Source: Patescibacteria group bacterium
GTDB lineage: Bacteria > Patescibacteriota > Minisyncoccia > Moranbacterales > UBA1568
DNA: 14,696 nucleotides
Reading direction: 5' to 3'
Assembly (NCBI GenBank): GCA_030916545.1
Contig: JAUPWI010000080.1
Span: 1 to 14,696 of the forward strand
The notes below the pieces were generated by a model that saw only the letters and a program-made list of their open reading frames with translations, was not told the origin of the DNA and did no database searches. Below, one piece after another: positions 1 through 7,984 of the stretch. Position numbers and translations under genes: made by a program. How positions within the stretch are numbered: position 1 is the stretch's first letter; each line of letters starts with the position of its first letter.

Positions 1-66
1 GTAGTTTTAATCATTTGGATTTTGCTCGAAATAGTTTCGAACTTTGTCCAACAAACACCGCAATCA

Positions 67-93
67 AAAATGACACCTGTCTGGTGTCATTTT
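67..93. terminator. Bidirectional intrinsic terminator downstream of pcrA
   Basis: An 11-bp perfect stem (67-77 with 83-93) closes a 5-nt loop at 78-82. The stem carries A residues on one side and T residues on the other, so it reads as a terminator on both strands. It lies about 25 nt past the stop codon of the minus-strand helicase gene, which it most likely ends. It could also stop a plus-strand transcript entering from the left edge. Positions 1-66 hold only a short 6-bp hairpin (TCGAAA/TTTCGA) and no gene I can support. Confidence 0.8.
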
Positions 94-118
94 CCTTTTC
101 TCCGAAACATACGGCGGT

Positions 119-2344
119 CTACCCGCGCGTCAGCGGGGCGACACCGAGCATCATTTTCTTGACCCCGGCACGCTTGAAGGCGATCGTGGCCAGAGTACCG
201 GCCACCGACACGATAAGTCCCGAGCCGAATTGCGGATGCAACACCATATCGCCCGGCCGAACCTCACCGACCTGCAAAGGCTTTTCGTTTGACTGAATCG
301 GTTCCGGTACCTGGAGAGATTTTTTCGGCATCGACACGACCTGATGCTGCACCTGATTGCCCATGCTGCGCTTCTGCATCATTCCCCCACCGGCCATTTC
401 GCGCTCTTCGACCAATTCGAGAGGGATTTCCGAGAGAAAACGTGACGGAGGGTTGACCTGCGTCGATCCGAAAATCATCCGTTGCTCAGCGTACAGGAGA
501 TAGGCTTTTTCCTTCGCGCGCGTGAGCCCGACATACATCAGACGCCGTTCTTCTTCGAGTTCCGTCGGTGATACCTGGCTCCGGGAATGAGGAAACACTC
601 CTTCCTCCAGCCCGACAATGAAAACAACAGGAAACTCAAGCCCTTTGGCACTGTGCACCGTCATGAGCTGCACACCCTCGTGGCCGAGATCATCCGTGTC
701 CGAAGCCAAAGAGACTTCTTCCAGAAACTGAGGAATCGCCTCCTTTACGCTCATTGTGTCGTATTTTTTCGCCACCGAGAAAAGCTCCTGGATATTTTCC
801 ACCCGCGCCAGAGCCTCCTGCTTCCCCTCCTCCTCGAAGCTTTGCATGAGACCGCTCTCATCTGCCACTTTCTGAAGCAACCGAGAAAAGAGCAGCCCTT
901 CGGTATGCTCGATATGGGCTTTCCAACGAGCGAACAGATCGGCAAATACCTGAATCGCCTTGATCTTCCCCTCTCGAAGCTCGGAACCATCCGTCCGGAG
1001 CATCCCGGCTGTCGTCAGGAAGTCATATCCATCACGCGTAGCCGCTTGCTTCCAACGCTCAAGCGTCGTATCGCCGATACCGCGCGGCGGGACATTGGCC
1101 ACTCGCTCAAGTGCCAAACTATCGAAAGGATTTGCGAGGATCCGGATATATGCGATGACATCCTTCACTTCTTTGCGTTGGTAAAACTTGAGGCCTCCGA
1201 CGACGCGATAGTGCACCGAGCGGCGCAAAAGCATTTCCTCAATCATGCGCGACTGAGCATTGGTCCGGTACAGGACCGCAAAATCCTTCGGCTGTCGGCC
1301 CTGGAGAGCGATATCGTTTTCGATGGTCTGCGCAACGAAACGTGCCTCAGCCTCTTCGTCCTGGGCAGGACAGAGCGTGATCCGCTCCCCTTCCTTCAGA
1401 TCCGTCCAGAGCTTCTTGCGACGCTGATTGGCATTGTGATCGATGATTCCCTGTGCGGCATCCAGAATGATCTGCGTCGACCGATAGTTCCGATCCAGCG
1501 TGATGACGGCTGCTTCAGGATAATCCTTCTCGAATTCAAGGATGTTGCGGATATCCGCCTGCCGCCAACCATAGATCGACTGATAATCATCCCCGATCAC
1601 GAACACGTTCTTGTGCTTCCCGGAGAGTGCCGTCACAAGACGATACTGCAAAAAGTTCGTGTCTTGGTATTCATCGACCATGACATAGTGAAACTGATCC
1701 TGGTACCGCGCACGTACTTCCTCGTGGCTTTCAAGCAGCTGGACGGTAAGCCGGATCAGGTCATCGAAATCAAGCGACTGATTCTTTTCAAGTGCGGCCT
1801 GATATCTTTCGTAGAATTTCGCCGCCAATTCCTCATAATAACTCCCCGACTGCAAGGCCAATTGCGCCGGAGTCAGCAGCTGATTCTTCGCTCGGGACAC
1901 CGCCTCCATCAGGGAGCGAGGCTTAATCTGCTCGGTATTCATCTCGAGCTCCTTCATGACCCTCTTGGCGAGCGTCTGCTGATCCTGGTCATCAAGGACC
2001 TGAAAACTCGTACTGTACCCGAGGATTCCGATATCCCGCCGCAGAATCCTCGAACACAGACTATGGAAAGTACCGATATACTGAGGCATACGCAGCGAGA
2101 TGCCCTCGTGCTGGGAGAGCAAAGAGCCGATACGCTCCTTCATCTCACCCGCCGCCTTATTCGTAAAAGTCACCGCTAAAATGTGCTCCGGGCGCACCTT
2201 CTTTTCCGCCAGAAGATACGCAATCCGGTGCGTCAGCGTCTTGGTTTTTCCTGAACCGGCACCGGCCAAGATCAAAACCGGTCCTTCGGTATGAAGCACC
2301 GCGCGCATCTGCTCAGCATTCAGGCCTTTTTCCCAAAAACGCAT
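119..2344 (-). CDS. pcrA: UvrD/PcrA-family superfamily 1A DNA helicase
   Basis: This is an ATP-dependent 3'-5' DNA helicase of 741 aa, the usual length for PcrA/UvrD. The family acts in excision repair, clearing of recombination intermediates and transcription-coupled repair. Every SF1A motif is visible: Walker A AGAGSGKT (27-34), motif Ia VTFTNKAAGEM, Walker B VDEYQDT (near 223-229), motif III GDDYQSIYGWR (near 251-261), LDRNYRST, MTVHSAKGLEF and MYVGLTRAKE. The C-terminus (HPQFGSGLIVSVAG...) matches the Tudor-like RNA-polymerase-binding tail of PcrA/UvrD. Motif III has Tyr where GDDDQSIY is common, a conservative family variation. The ATG at 2344 has no clear Shine-Dalgarno site. A promoter lies about 48 nt upstream and a terminator follows the stop. 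A RecB/AddA or Rep assignment is less likely, given the length and the C-terminal tail. Confidence 0.96.
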   Translation of the reverse strand: MRFWEKGLNAEQMRAVLHTEGPVLILAGAGSGKTKTLTHRIAYLLAEKKVRPEHILAVTFTNKAAGEMKERIGSLLSQHEGISLRMPQYIGTFHSLCSRILRRDIGILGYSTSFQVLDDQDQQTLAKRVMKELEMNTEQIKPRSLMEAVSRAKNQLLTPAQLALQSGSYYEELAAKFYERYQAALEKNQSLDFDDLIRLTVQLLESHEEVRARYQDQFHYVMVDEYQDTNFLQYRLVTALSGKHKNVFVIGDDYQSIYGWRQADIRNILEFEKDYPEAAVITLDRNYRSTQIILDAAQGIIDHNANQRRKKLWTDLKEGERITLCPAQDEEAEARFVAQTIENDIALQGRQPKDFAVLYRTNAQSRMIEEMLLRRSVHYRVVGGLKFYQRKEVKDVIAYIRILANPFDSLALERVANVPPRGIGDTTLERWKQAATRDGYDFLTTAGMLRTDGSELREGKIKAIQVFADLFARWKAHIEHTEGLLFSRLLQKVADESGLMQSFEEEGKQEALARVENIQELFSVAKKYDTMSVKEAIPQFLEEVSLASDTDDLGHEGVQLMTVHSAKGLEFPVVFIVGLEEGVFPHSRSQVSPTELEEERRLMYVGLTRAKEKAYLLYAEQRMIFGSTQVNPPSRFLSEIPLELVEEREMAGGGMMQKRSMGNQVQHQVVSMPKKSLQVPEPIQSNEKPLQVGEVRPGDMVLHPQFGSGLIVSVAGTLATIAFKRAGVKKMMLGVAPLTRG

Positions 2345-2391
2345 AGGGGAGTAAAAAAGATGCCCTCAAATCATCTCCGGGCACAAAGCGT

Positions 2392-2420
2392 ATTGTACCA
2401 GCATCGAGCCAACCCATCAA
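2392..2420 (-). promoter_or_regulatory. Sigma70-type promoter for pcrA
   Basis: On the minus strand TTGATG (2420-2415) and TACAAT (2397-2392) are separated by exactly 17 nt. The predicted start of transcription falls near 2385, giving a leader of about 40 nt before the ATG at 2344. The site lies in the divergent gap between pcrA and the UbiA-like gene. Confidence 0.6.
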
Positions 2421-2462
2421 TCCCACATAGCCGGCATGGATAGGCCGGACTGAGACATATGA

Positions 2463-2501
2463 TTGTCAAAAACCGCTTATCTCGGATACACTCTCTATAA
2501 T
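2463..2501 (+). promoter_or_regulatory. Candidate promoter for the UbiA-like gene
   Basis: TTGTCA (2463-2468) is followed after 18 nt by TACACT (2487-2492). A perfect TATAAT lies slightly further on at 2496-2501 but has no good -35 partner. If TATAAT is used, transcription would begin about 15 nt before the ATG at 2523, giving an almost leaderless mRNA. That fits the absence of a well-placed Shine-Dalgarno site. Which of the two -10 boxes is used cannot be decided from sequence. Confidence 0.4.
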
Positions 2502-2522
2502 AAGGGTTACCTCCTATCCACT

Positions 2523-4151
2523 ATGATTTCATTGCTCCGTCGCATCATCCGTCTCATTGAACAGGAGCCCTTCTCGCTCCCCCTGTTCTCCATCGCCTTC
2601 CTGGCGCTCATCCTGTGTCGGATCGGCGTGGAAAGCTTTCTCGGTTTTTTCGCCCCTCAATCACTTTCCTTTCTCTTTTTCGAATTCGCCCATACCTTCC
2701 TCTTTTTCCTGACCGCCTTTTTCCTTCTGATTCCCGCTATCCGCTTCGCGGGAGCGCCATCACTACCGAGTGCAGCAAACATTCTCCTCTTCGGGTTCCT
2801 GATCATCCTGACGCCACCGGTCATCGATACGATCCTGTTCCAGGGAAGCCACTTCTGGAGTTTTTATAAATTCGACAGTCTCGGCGGGCTTCTCTTACGA
2901 TTTTTCACATTTTTCGGGGATCGCCCCGATATCGGTATCACCTATGGAGTGCGCGTGGAAGTCGCCTGCGTCACGCTCGGGGTCGGACTCTACGCCCTGC
3001 TCTCCTCCCGAAAATCCATCCACGCGTTCAAGGCGGCCCTGACTACCTACACTGTTCTCTTCATACTCGGTACCTTTCCCTCCTATCTGACTTTTCTGAT
3101 CCAAGGTTTCTCAAAAGGGTTCTTTGCTCTCGGGGCCTCAGATATCGCCGGACTCTTCCTCTCTCCCTCGGAGCTCTTCTCTCGCGATGCTCCAGACATG
3201 CGAAGCGCTCTCAATGTCAAGATGAGCCTCTGGTACGCGAGCATTCTCGCGCTTCTCATCCCGTTTTTCGTCTATCGCCATTTCCGCCCTCTCTTTTTCG
3301 CCCTTCTCCGGAATGTTCGCTGGCCGCAAATATGGTACCATGGCGGATTGCTCTTTCTCGGCGGATTGCTTGCCTGGCATTTCACCGCCCCGGTCCTCAT
3401 CCCGAATCATTTCCATATCCTCGCCGTATTTCTCGTCACCATTTCGGTCGGCTCCGCCTGGCTCGCTTCAGTCATCGTGAATGATTCTTTCGATACCGGT
3501 ATCGATATCCATACGAATCAGCATCGACCGCTCATTTCCGGTACCATCAACCGGACAACCTTCATCACCTTCGGCTGGTTCTTCTTCTTCATTTCGATCT
3601 TCTTTTCCGCTCTGGTCAGCTTTTCCGCCGCTCTTCTCCTTGCTCTCTACCAGGCTCTCGCCTGGATCTACTCCGCCCCGCCGTTCCGTCTCAAACGGAT
3701 TCCCGGCATCGCCACGCTGCTTGCAAGCGCGGCCGGACTAACCGTGCTCCTAATCGGATTTCTCATCATCGCTCCGGAGAACGATTTTTCCCGTCTGCCA
3801 CCGATGCTCCTCTTTTTCCTCTTCATCGCCTACGCCGCCGCGCTCCCGCTCAAGGATTTTAAGGATATCGCCGGGGATCAGCAGGATCACGTCATCACTT
3901 TTCCAATCATCTTCGGCGAAAAGAATGCGCGCCTCGTTTTCGGCGGCGTGCTTTTCACACTTTTCATTCTCAGCGTCTTCGTTCTTCATATCCGACCCGC
4001 CTTCCCCTTGGCGGTCTTTTTCGGTGGGGCAAGTTTCTTCCTTCTCCAAACCGCAAGAAAACGGCATAGCTGGTGCACCTACGCGCGCCTCCCGTTGCTC
4101 ATCCTCAGTCTCATCACCGGCTACGGACTCTGTTTGCTCTGGTTCATATAG
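2523..4151 (+). CDS. Double-length UbiA-family membrane prenyltransferase
   Basis: This is an intramembrane prenyltransferase-family protein of 542 aa, against about 280-320 for ordinary UbiA proteins. The C-terminal half (about 270-542) holds both Asp-rich Mg/diphosphate-binding motifs: NDSFDTGID (N320, D321, D324, D328) followed by HRPLISGTI, and KDFKDIAGDQQD (D445, D448, D452). These sit among many hydrophobic helices. The N-terminal 270 residues are a separate, strongly hydrophobic region of about six membrane segments that I do not recognise. The frame extends upstream to a TTG at 2463, but that overlaps the promoter, so the ATG at 2523 is preferred; no clear ribosome binding site supports either. 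The acceptor is unknown: no quinone, heme or archaeal-lipid gene is nearby. The gene converges on rsmA with a 12-nt gap. Confidence 0.85.
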   Translation: MISLLRRIIRLIEQEPFSLPLFSIAFLALILCRIGVESFLGFFAPQSLSFLFFEFAHTFLFFLTAFFLLIPAIRFAGAPSLPSAANILLFGFLIILTPPVIDTILFQGSHFWSFYKFDSLGGLLLRFFTFFGDRPDIGITYGVRVEVACVTLGVGLYALLSSRKSIHAFKAALTTYTVLFILGTFPSYLTFLIQGFSKGFFALGASDIAGLFLSPSELFSRDAPDMRSALNVKMSLWYASILALLIPFFVYRHFRPLFFALLRNVRWPQIWYHGGLLFLGGLLAWHFTAPVLIPNHFHILAVFLVTISVGSAWLASVIVNDSFDTGIDIHTNQHRPLISGTINRTTFITFGWFFFFISIFFSALVSFSAALLLALYQALAWIYSAPPFRLKRIPGIATLLASAAGLTVLLIGFLIIAPENDFSRLPPMLLFFLFIAYAAALPLKDFKDIAGDQQDHVITFPIIFGEKNARLVFGGVLFTLFILSVFVLHIRPAFPLAVFFGGASFFLLQTARKRHSWCTYARLPLLILSLITGYGLCLLWFI

Positions 4152-4163
4152 GATCAGGAGCGC

Positions 4164-4985
4164 CTACTCTGCCGGAGGCGTATCGATCTCACCAGCGACG
4201 AGATCGGCGAGAGCCCTCCATTCGGCTATCGATAATTCTTGGGCCCGGATCATCGGCTCTATCCCCAGCGCGGCAAACAACCGCTCGATACGTGCGCGCT
4301 CAAGATGAAAGGCGTTCGTAAGATTGTTCGCCAACGTTTTCCGACGCGCCGAGAAACCAGCCCTTACCACTCGGAATACGTGCCGGTCCTCACTTGCTTG
4401 GAATCGGTGTTTCGGGATGAGTTTGAGCACGGCGCTATCGACGGCCGGGACCGGATCAAAAGCCGTGCGTGGCACGAAAAAGCATTTCTCCGCCTCAGCA
4501 TAATACTGCACCATCACCGAAAGGATCGACATGCTTCCAGGCTTCGCCACTATCCTCTCCGCCACCTCATCCTGGACCATCAGCGTTATCGAGCTCGCCT
4601 GAGACCGAAGCGAGAGTAGGATCCGGATAATCGGTGCGGTGATGTAGTAAGGGATATTCGCAACTACCTTGTATCCCTGGTATTCATACCCGGCATGTGC
4701 CAACAATTCTTCCACGTTCACGTCCAAGATACTCCCCTCAAGAATGGATACGTTCTCCGATTGAACGAAGATCCGATTCAGGCGCTCGACAAGCTGCTGA
4801 TCAATCTCGATGGCCAATACGGACGCTCCCGTCTGTGACAGCGCCTGCGTCAACGCTCCCATCCCCGGCCCGATTTCGAATATACGATCATGCTCGTGCA
4901 CCTCGGCCACCGACAGGATCCGGTCGATAACCGACTGATCCATCAGAAAGTTCTGTCCAAGAGATTTTTTCGCTTTCGTATCCAT
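4164..4985 (-). CDS. rsmA: 16S rRNA dimethyladenosine transferase RsmA (KsgA)
   Basis: This SAM-dependent enzyme dimethylates two adjacent adenines in the 3'-terminal helix of 16S rRNA during 30S maturation. It has 273 aa, normal for the family. The N-terminal signature KKSLGQNFLMD (6-16) is typical of KsgA. The SAM-binding motif FEIGPGMGALTQAL covers about 36-49, with the acidic strand end AIEID at 58-62. The catalytic motif IV appears as NIPYYITAP (110-118). The C-terminal helical domain follows (FSARRKTLANNL...). The ATG at 4985 begins the canonical N-terminus, although no Shine-Dalgarno site precedes it. It lies 38 nt after a DUF348-G5-RlpA gene, an arrangement resembling yabE/rnmV/ksgA in Bacillus and rpfB-ksgA in Mycobacterium. 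Erm-type resistance methylases share this fold, but KsgA is favoured by the N-terminus and context. Confidence 0.96.
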   Translation of the reverse strand: MDTKAKKSLGQNFLMDQSVIDRILSVAEVHEHDRIFEIGPGMGALTQALSQTGASVLAIEIDQQLVERLNRIFVQSENVSILEGSILDVNVEELLAHAGYEYQGYKVVANIPYYITAPIIRILLSLRSQASSITLMVQDEVAERIVAKPGSMSILSVMVQYYAEAEKCFFVPRTAFDPVPAVDSAVLKLIPKHRFQASEDRHVFRVVRAGFSARRKTLANNLTNAFHLERARIERLFAALGIEPMIRAQELSIAEWRALADLVAGEIDTPPAE

Positions 4986-5023
4986 AGGAATGAATTTATT
5001 CTGAAACCGGTCGGGATACCGGG

Positions 5024-5953
5024 CTAATTGATGATTTCTTCCATCTTCACATTGATGACGCCGGCGCCGAGAGAAGCGATCTTCTCAAAAGCGACCTTGT
5101 CGAGATCGATGATACGACCCGGAGCGAACGGCCCCCGATCGTTGATGACCACAATGACACTCTTGCCGTTGTCCGTATTCGTCACACGCACATGGCTTCC
5201 CTTGGGGAGCCAGGGATTGGCAGCTGCCATCGTACCCGTATAAGCATACCACGAAGCGGCTCCACGATGACTTTTGCCGGTCTGAACGAAGGTCCCCTGG
5301 GTCACCAGCTCCGCCTCGGGGTCCTTGACTCCTTCCGTTCGCAAAAGTTTCCGATTTACTTCCTTGCCATCGTGATAAGCGACCCGGTAGAGCGTCTGCC
5401 TGATACCATATTCGCCTTTTCGCATCACTATGCGCTTACGCCAGGAAAGTTTCCCGTCCTCAACCACCTCGGTCTCAAAAGGAACCTTGATTTCCTTCGA
5501 TTCCTCACGGATTTCCACACGCGTCACCGCGACCTTCGTCTGAAAAGAGGGAAGAGTCGCTCTCGCCGGCTTGACGATATCGTCCTCATCCAGATGTATC
5601 CCCTCCCACAAAAGTGCCTCCTCAATCGAGGTAGCCTCACTCCAAAAGATCCGCTCCCCTCCGTCGACCGCAACCCGGAATTCATGCGCTCGAACCAGAT
5701 GAATCGTCACACCGGAGTAGATCCGGGCCTCTTTCTCCGGGAAAACCCGATCATGTTCCCTTATTATCAGGTCCGCCCCATCCAACACCTCTCCCACGGT
5801 CCGCATCTGAGCGCTTGAGAGTACCATAACCGAATGGCCATCAATCACCCGGACCGGGATCATTCCATCCCCACGAAAAACCCGCTCTTCCTGCCGATGA
5901 AAGAAAAATAGTCCTATTCCCAAAAGAAAAATCAGTATAAGCCACTTTTTCAT
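5024..5953 (-). CDS. DUF348-G5-RlpA-like cell wall protein
   Basis: This 309-aa protein is predicted to be exported or membrane-anchored and to act on or bind peptidoglycan. It has a basic start (MKKW), one hydrophobic segment (about 4-18) and no lipobox. Two YabE/RpfB-type DUF348-like repeats follow (about 33-75 and 88-128), then a G5-like region (about 140-217), then a C-terminal double-psi barrel of the RlpA type (about 229-306) with GAASWYAYTG, VRVTNTDNGKSVIVVINDRG and RIIDLDKVAF. RlpA transglycosylases usually have AAHxxLP; here the matching segment is AAANPWLP, so the position usually taken by the catalytic His appears to be Asn. The loop between SWY and this motif is also short. Lytic activity is therefore uncertain. 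The ATG at 5953 is preferred over an in-frame TTG at 5971 because it starts the signal anchor directly. A GGGAG lies 11 nt upstream. Confidence 0.85.
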   Translation of the reverse strand: MKKWLILIFLLGIGLFFFHRQEERVFRGDGMIPVRVIDGHSVMVLSSAQMRTVGEVLDGADLIIREHDRVFPEKEARIYSGVTIHLVRAHEFRVAVDGGERIFWSEATSIEEALLWEGIHLDEDDIVKPARATLPSFQTKVAVTRVEIREESKEIKVPFETEVVEDGKLSWRKRIVMRKGEYGIRQTLYRVAYHDGKEVNRKLLRTEGVKDPEAELVTQGTFVQTGKSHRGAASWYAYTGTMAAANPWLPKGSHVRVTNTDNGKSVIVVINDRGPFAPGRIIDLDKVAFEKIASLGAGVINVKMEEIIN

Positions 5954-6001
5954 CTTCCTTGCATCTCCCAAAAATCATCCCGACTCACCCTGCCGCTATC
6001 G

Positions 6002-7543
6002 TCATTCATCCCGAAAACGGTACGAGAGAGCCTCCGTCACATGCGGAAGAGCCACTTGTTCTTCGCCAGCCAGATCGGCAATCGTTCGTGCCACCTTGAG
6101 CACCCGACCGTAACCACGAGCCGAAAGCTTGAAATTCTGCGCCGCTTGCAAGAGAAATACTTGCACATCCGACTCAATCGAGCAAAATTTCTCCAAGAGG
6201 CGCCTATCCATCTCCGCGTTCGTCTTTTTCCCCCACTCCCGCATCCGTTCGCGCTGCCGCTCGCGCGCCGCCACCACCCGCTCTCGAGCGACTGCGCTCG
6301 GTTCCGCCCCATCGAAGGATCCTTGCAGCTTCTCAAGCCTGACGCGAGGTACGTCGACATGCAGGTCGATGCGATCCAGTATCGGTCCTGAAATCTTCCG
6401 TTTGTACTGCAATACCTGATAGGGCGAGCAGGAACACGCGTGCTCGGGATCACCGGCGTACCCGCACGGGCAAGGATTCATCGCGGCAATCAACAGGAAT
6501 CGCGCTGGAAAAAGCAAGGATCCGCGCACCCGTGAAACAGTCACCACCCCCTCCTCGAGCGGTTCACGCAAATTTTCCAACACCGAACGGGAGAATTCGG
6601 CAAACTCATCCAGAAACAGCACGCCACGATGCGCGAGACTGATCTCACCTGGGCGAGGAAAACTCCCACCACCGATCAATGAAGCCGCGCTCGCGGTATG
6701 ATGCGGGGCCCGAAAAGGCTGCTCACTGATCAAGTCTTCGGTATGTTGCATTCGTCCGGCCACCGAATAGATCTTTGTCACCTCCAAGCGCTCCTCAAAG
6801 TCCAACTCAGGCAAAAGCGAAGGAATGGCACGCGCCAAGAGCGTTTTTCCGCTCCCAGGGGGTCCGACGAACAGCACATTATGCCCGCCAGCCGCCGCGA
6901 TCTCGAGTGCCCGTTTCGCGTGTTCCTGGCCACGGATATACCTGAAATCATGCGGGGACTCCGCGCGCAGCTTCTTCTCTTCCGGAGCCTCAAAAACCGG
7001 AAGAGGATCGTCGCCCCGCAGGTGTTTCGCCAAGGCCAACAGGTGAGACAACGGGATGATCCGTATGCCTTTCACCAAGGACGCCTCACGGACGTTTTCC
7101 CGAGGGACATACACCTCTTCGAATCCCTGTTGTTGAGCAAACAACACGACGGAAAGGACGCCGGAAATCCGACGCACCGAGCCATCCAGCGACAACTCGC
7201 CGACGAACATCTTCCCCTTTGACTCGAATGAGAGCTGTTGGGTTGCCTTCAGAAAGGCAAGTGCGATAGGAACATCGTACATTGGAGAATTCTTCTGAAG
7301 ATCTGCCGGAGCGAGATTCACTGTGACCCGACCACTGTGATGCGGCGGTTCAAAACCGCAATTTTTCAAAGCAGCACTTACCCGATCGCGAGCCTCACGG
7401 ATCGCGGTATCCGGCAATCCGACGAGCGTGAACGCGTGAAGACCCGCCTGGAGAACATCCGTCTCCACTTCGACCAATACCCCATCCAAACCGACGGTGG
7501 CAGCAGAATACACAGTTGCAGGCATAGACGGACCAAAATACAT
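6002..7543 (-). CDS. comM: ComM/YifB-family Mg-chelatase-like AAA+ ATPase
   Basis: This 513-aa AAA+ ATPase is normal in length for YifB/ComM. In Haemophilus and Vibrio, ComM is a hexameric helicase that promotes branch migration when transformed DNA integrates. Visible parts are an N-terminal Lon-like domain (GLPDTAIREARDRV at 42-55), Walker A GPPGSGKT (227-234), a sensor region FRAPHHTASAAS, Walker B GVLFLDEF (307-314) and a Cys cluster (C358, C360, C370, C372 in NPCPCG...CSC) followed by SGPILDRIDLHVDVP. The C-terminal Mg-chelatase lid ends in LPHVTEALSYR. The ATG at 7543 is chosen because it overlaps the lspA stop by one base (TGATG), is preceded by AAGGGGGAAG and starts the typical N-terminus. 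The longer upstream frame only overlaps lspA. The gene suggests uptake or recombination of foreign DNA, but no other competence gene lies in the window. Confidence 0.94.
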   Translation of the reverse strand: MYFGPSMPATVYSAATVGLDGVLVEVETDVLQAGLHAFTLVGLPDTAIREARDRVSAALKNCGFEPPHHSGRVTVNLAPADLQKNSPMYDVPIALAFLKATQQLSFESKGKMFVGELSLDGSVRRISGVLSVVLFAQQQGFEEVYVPRENVREASLVKGIRIIPLSHLLALAKHLRGDDPLPVFEAPEEKKLRAESPHDFRYIRGQEHAKRALEIAAAGGHNVLFVGPPGSGKTLLARAIPSLLPELDFEERLEVTKIYSVAGRMQHTEDLISEQPFRAPHHTASAASLIGGGSFPRPGEISLAHRGVLFLDEFAEFSRSVLENLREPLEEGVVTVSRVRGSLLFPARFLLIAAMNPCPCGYAGDPEHACSCSPYQVLQYKRKISGPILDRIDLHVDVPRVRLEKLQGSFDGAEPSAVARERVVAARERQRERMREWGKKTNAEMDRRLLEKFCSIESDVQVFLLQAAQNFKLSARGYGRVLKVARTIADLAGEEQVALPHVTEALSYRFRDE

Positions 7544-7971
7544 CAATTCTTCCCCCTTGAGACATGATCCTGATACCAGGACCGAAAGAGAAGTGCACAG
7601 CCTATCGAAATAAAGACATCCGCTCCGTTGAAAACAGGGAAATGCGGGAGTGAAATAAAATCGGTCACGCAACCATCCTGTATCCGATCCAGAAGATTCC
7701 CGATTCCGCCCGCCAGGATAAAAAGAAAAGCCGGGTCGATATTCCTTCGCTTCCATTGTATACCAATCACCCATGCCAGGATACCGGCCGTGATGAGCAT
7801 CAATACCGGCAACGGAAACGGGATTCCCCAGGAACCATGGGCATTACAGACCACCAGGTGAGGCCAGAACCGAGAAAAGATACCTTTGGAAAACTGGTCG
7901 ATCAAGACAAGACCGATAAAAAGAAAAAGCGATGCCCAAAAGCGTCTCCGCCCGGACATCACTCGTTCCAT
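7543..7971 (-). CDS. lspA: Lipoprotein signal peptidase II (LspA)
   Basis: This is an integral-membrane aspartyl protease that removes the signal peptide from diacylated prolipoproteins. It has 142 aa, slightly short for the family. Conserved features are the IDQFSK segment (24-29), VVCNAHGSWGIPF (a variant of the NxGxAFG region), GGIGNLLDRIQDG (88-100), VTDFI with catalytic D104 and FPVFNGAD with catalytic D118. About four membrane helices are evident. The stretch between the two catalytic blocks is a few residues shorter than in well-studied LspA proteins. The start is the ATG at 7971, 13 nt after the dksA-like stop. An ATG at 7959, with GGA seven nt upstream, is a real alternative. The same frame stays open upstream across dksA to an ATG at 8343, but that stretch has no LspA character. 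It is translationally coupled to comM. Confidence 0.92.
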   Translation of the reverse strand: MERVMSGRRRFWASLFLFIGLVLIDQFSKGIFSRFWPHLVVCNAHGSWGIPFPLPVLMLITAGILAWVIGIQWKRRNIDPAFLFILAGGIGNLLDRIQDGCVTDFISLPHFPVFNGADVFISIGCALLFRSWYQDHVSRGKN

Positions 7972-7984
7972 TTGCTTCAAAACG

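Noticed and set aside
587..2179. A 530-codon open frame on the plus strand
   Set aside because: It is exactly antisense to the pcrA helicase motifs, has no family resemblance and no promoter or ribosome site. It is a shadow frame caused by codon bias.
4155..4182. Terminator between the converging UbiA-like gene and rsmA
   Set aside because: Only a 5-bp CGCCT/AGGCG stem inside the rsmA 3' end is present, with no T run on either side.
7544..7774. N-terminal extension of ComM to 590 residues
   Set aside because: The extra residues only overlap lspA in another frame. The ATG at 7543 has a purine-rich ribosome site and matches the usual ComM start.
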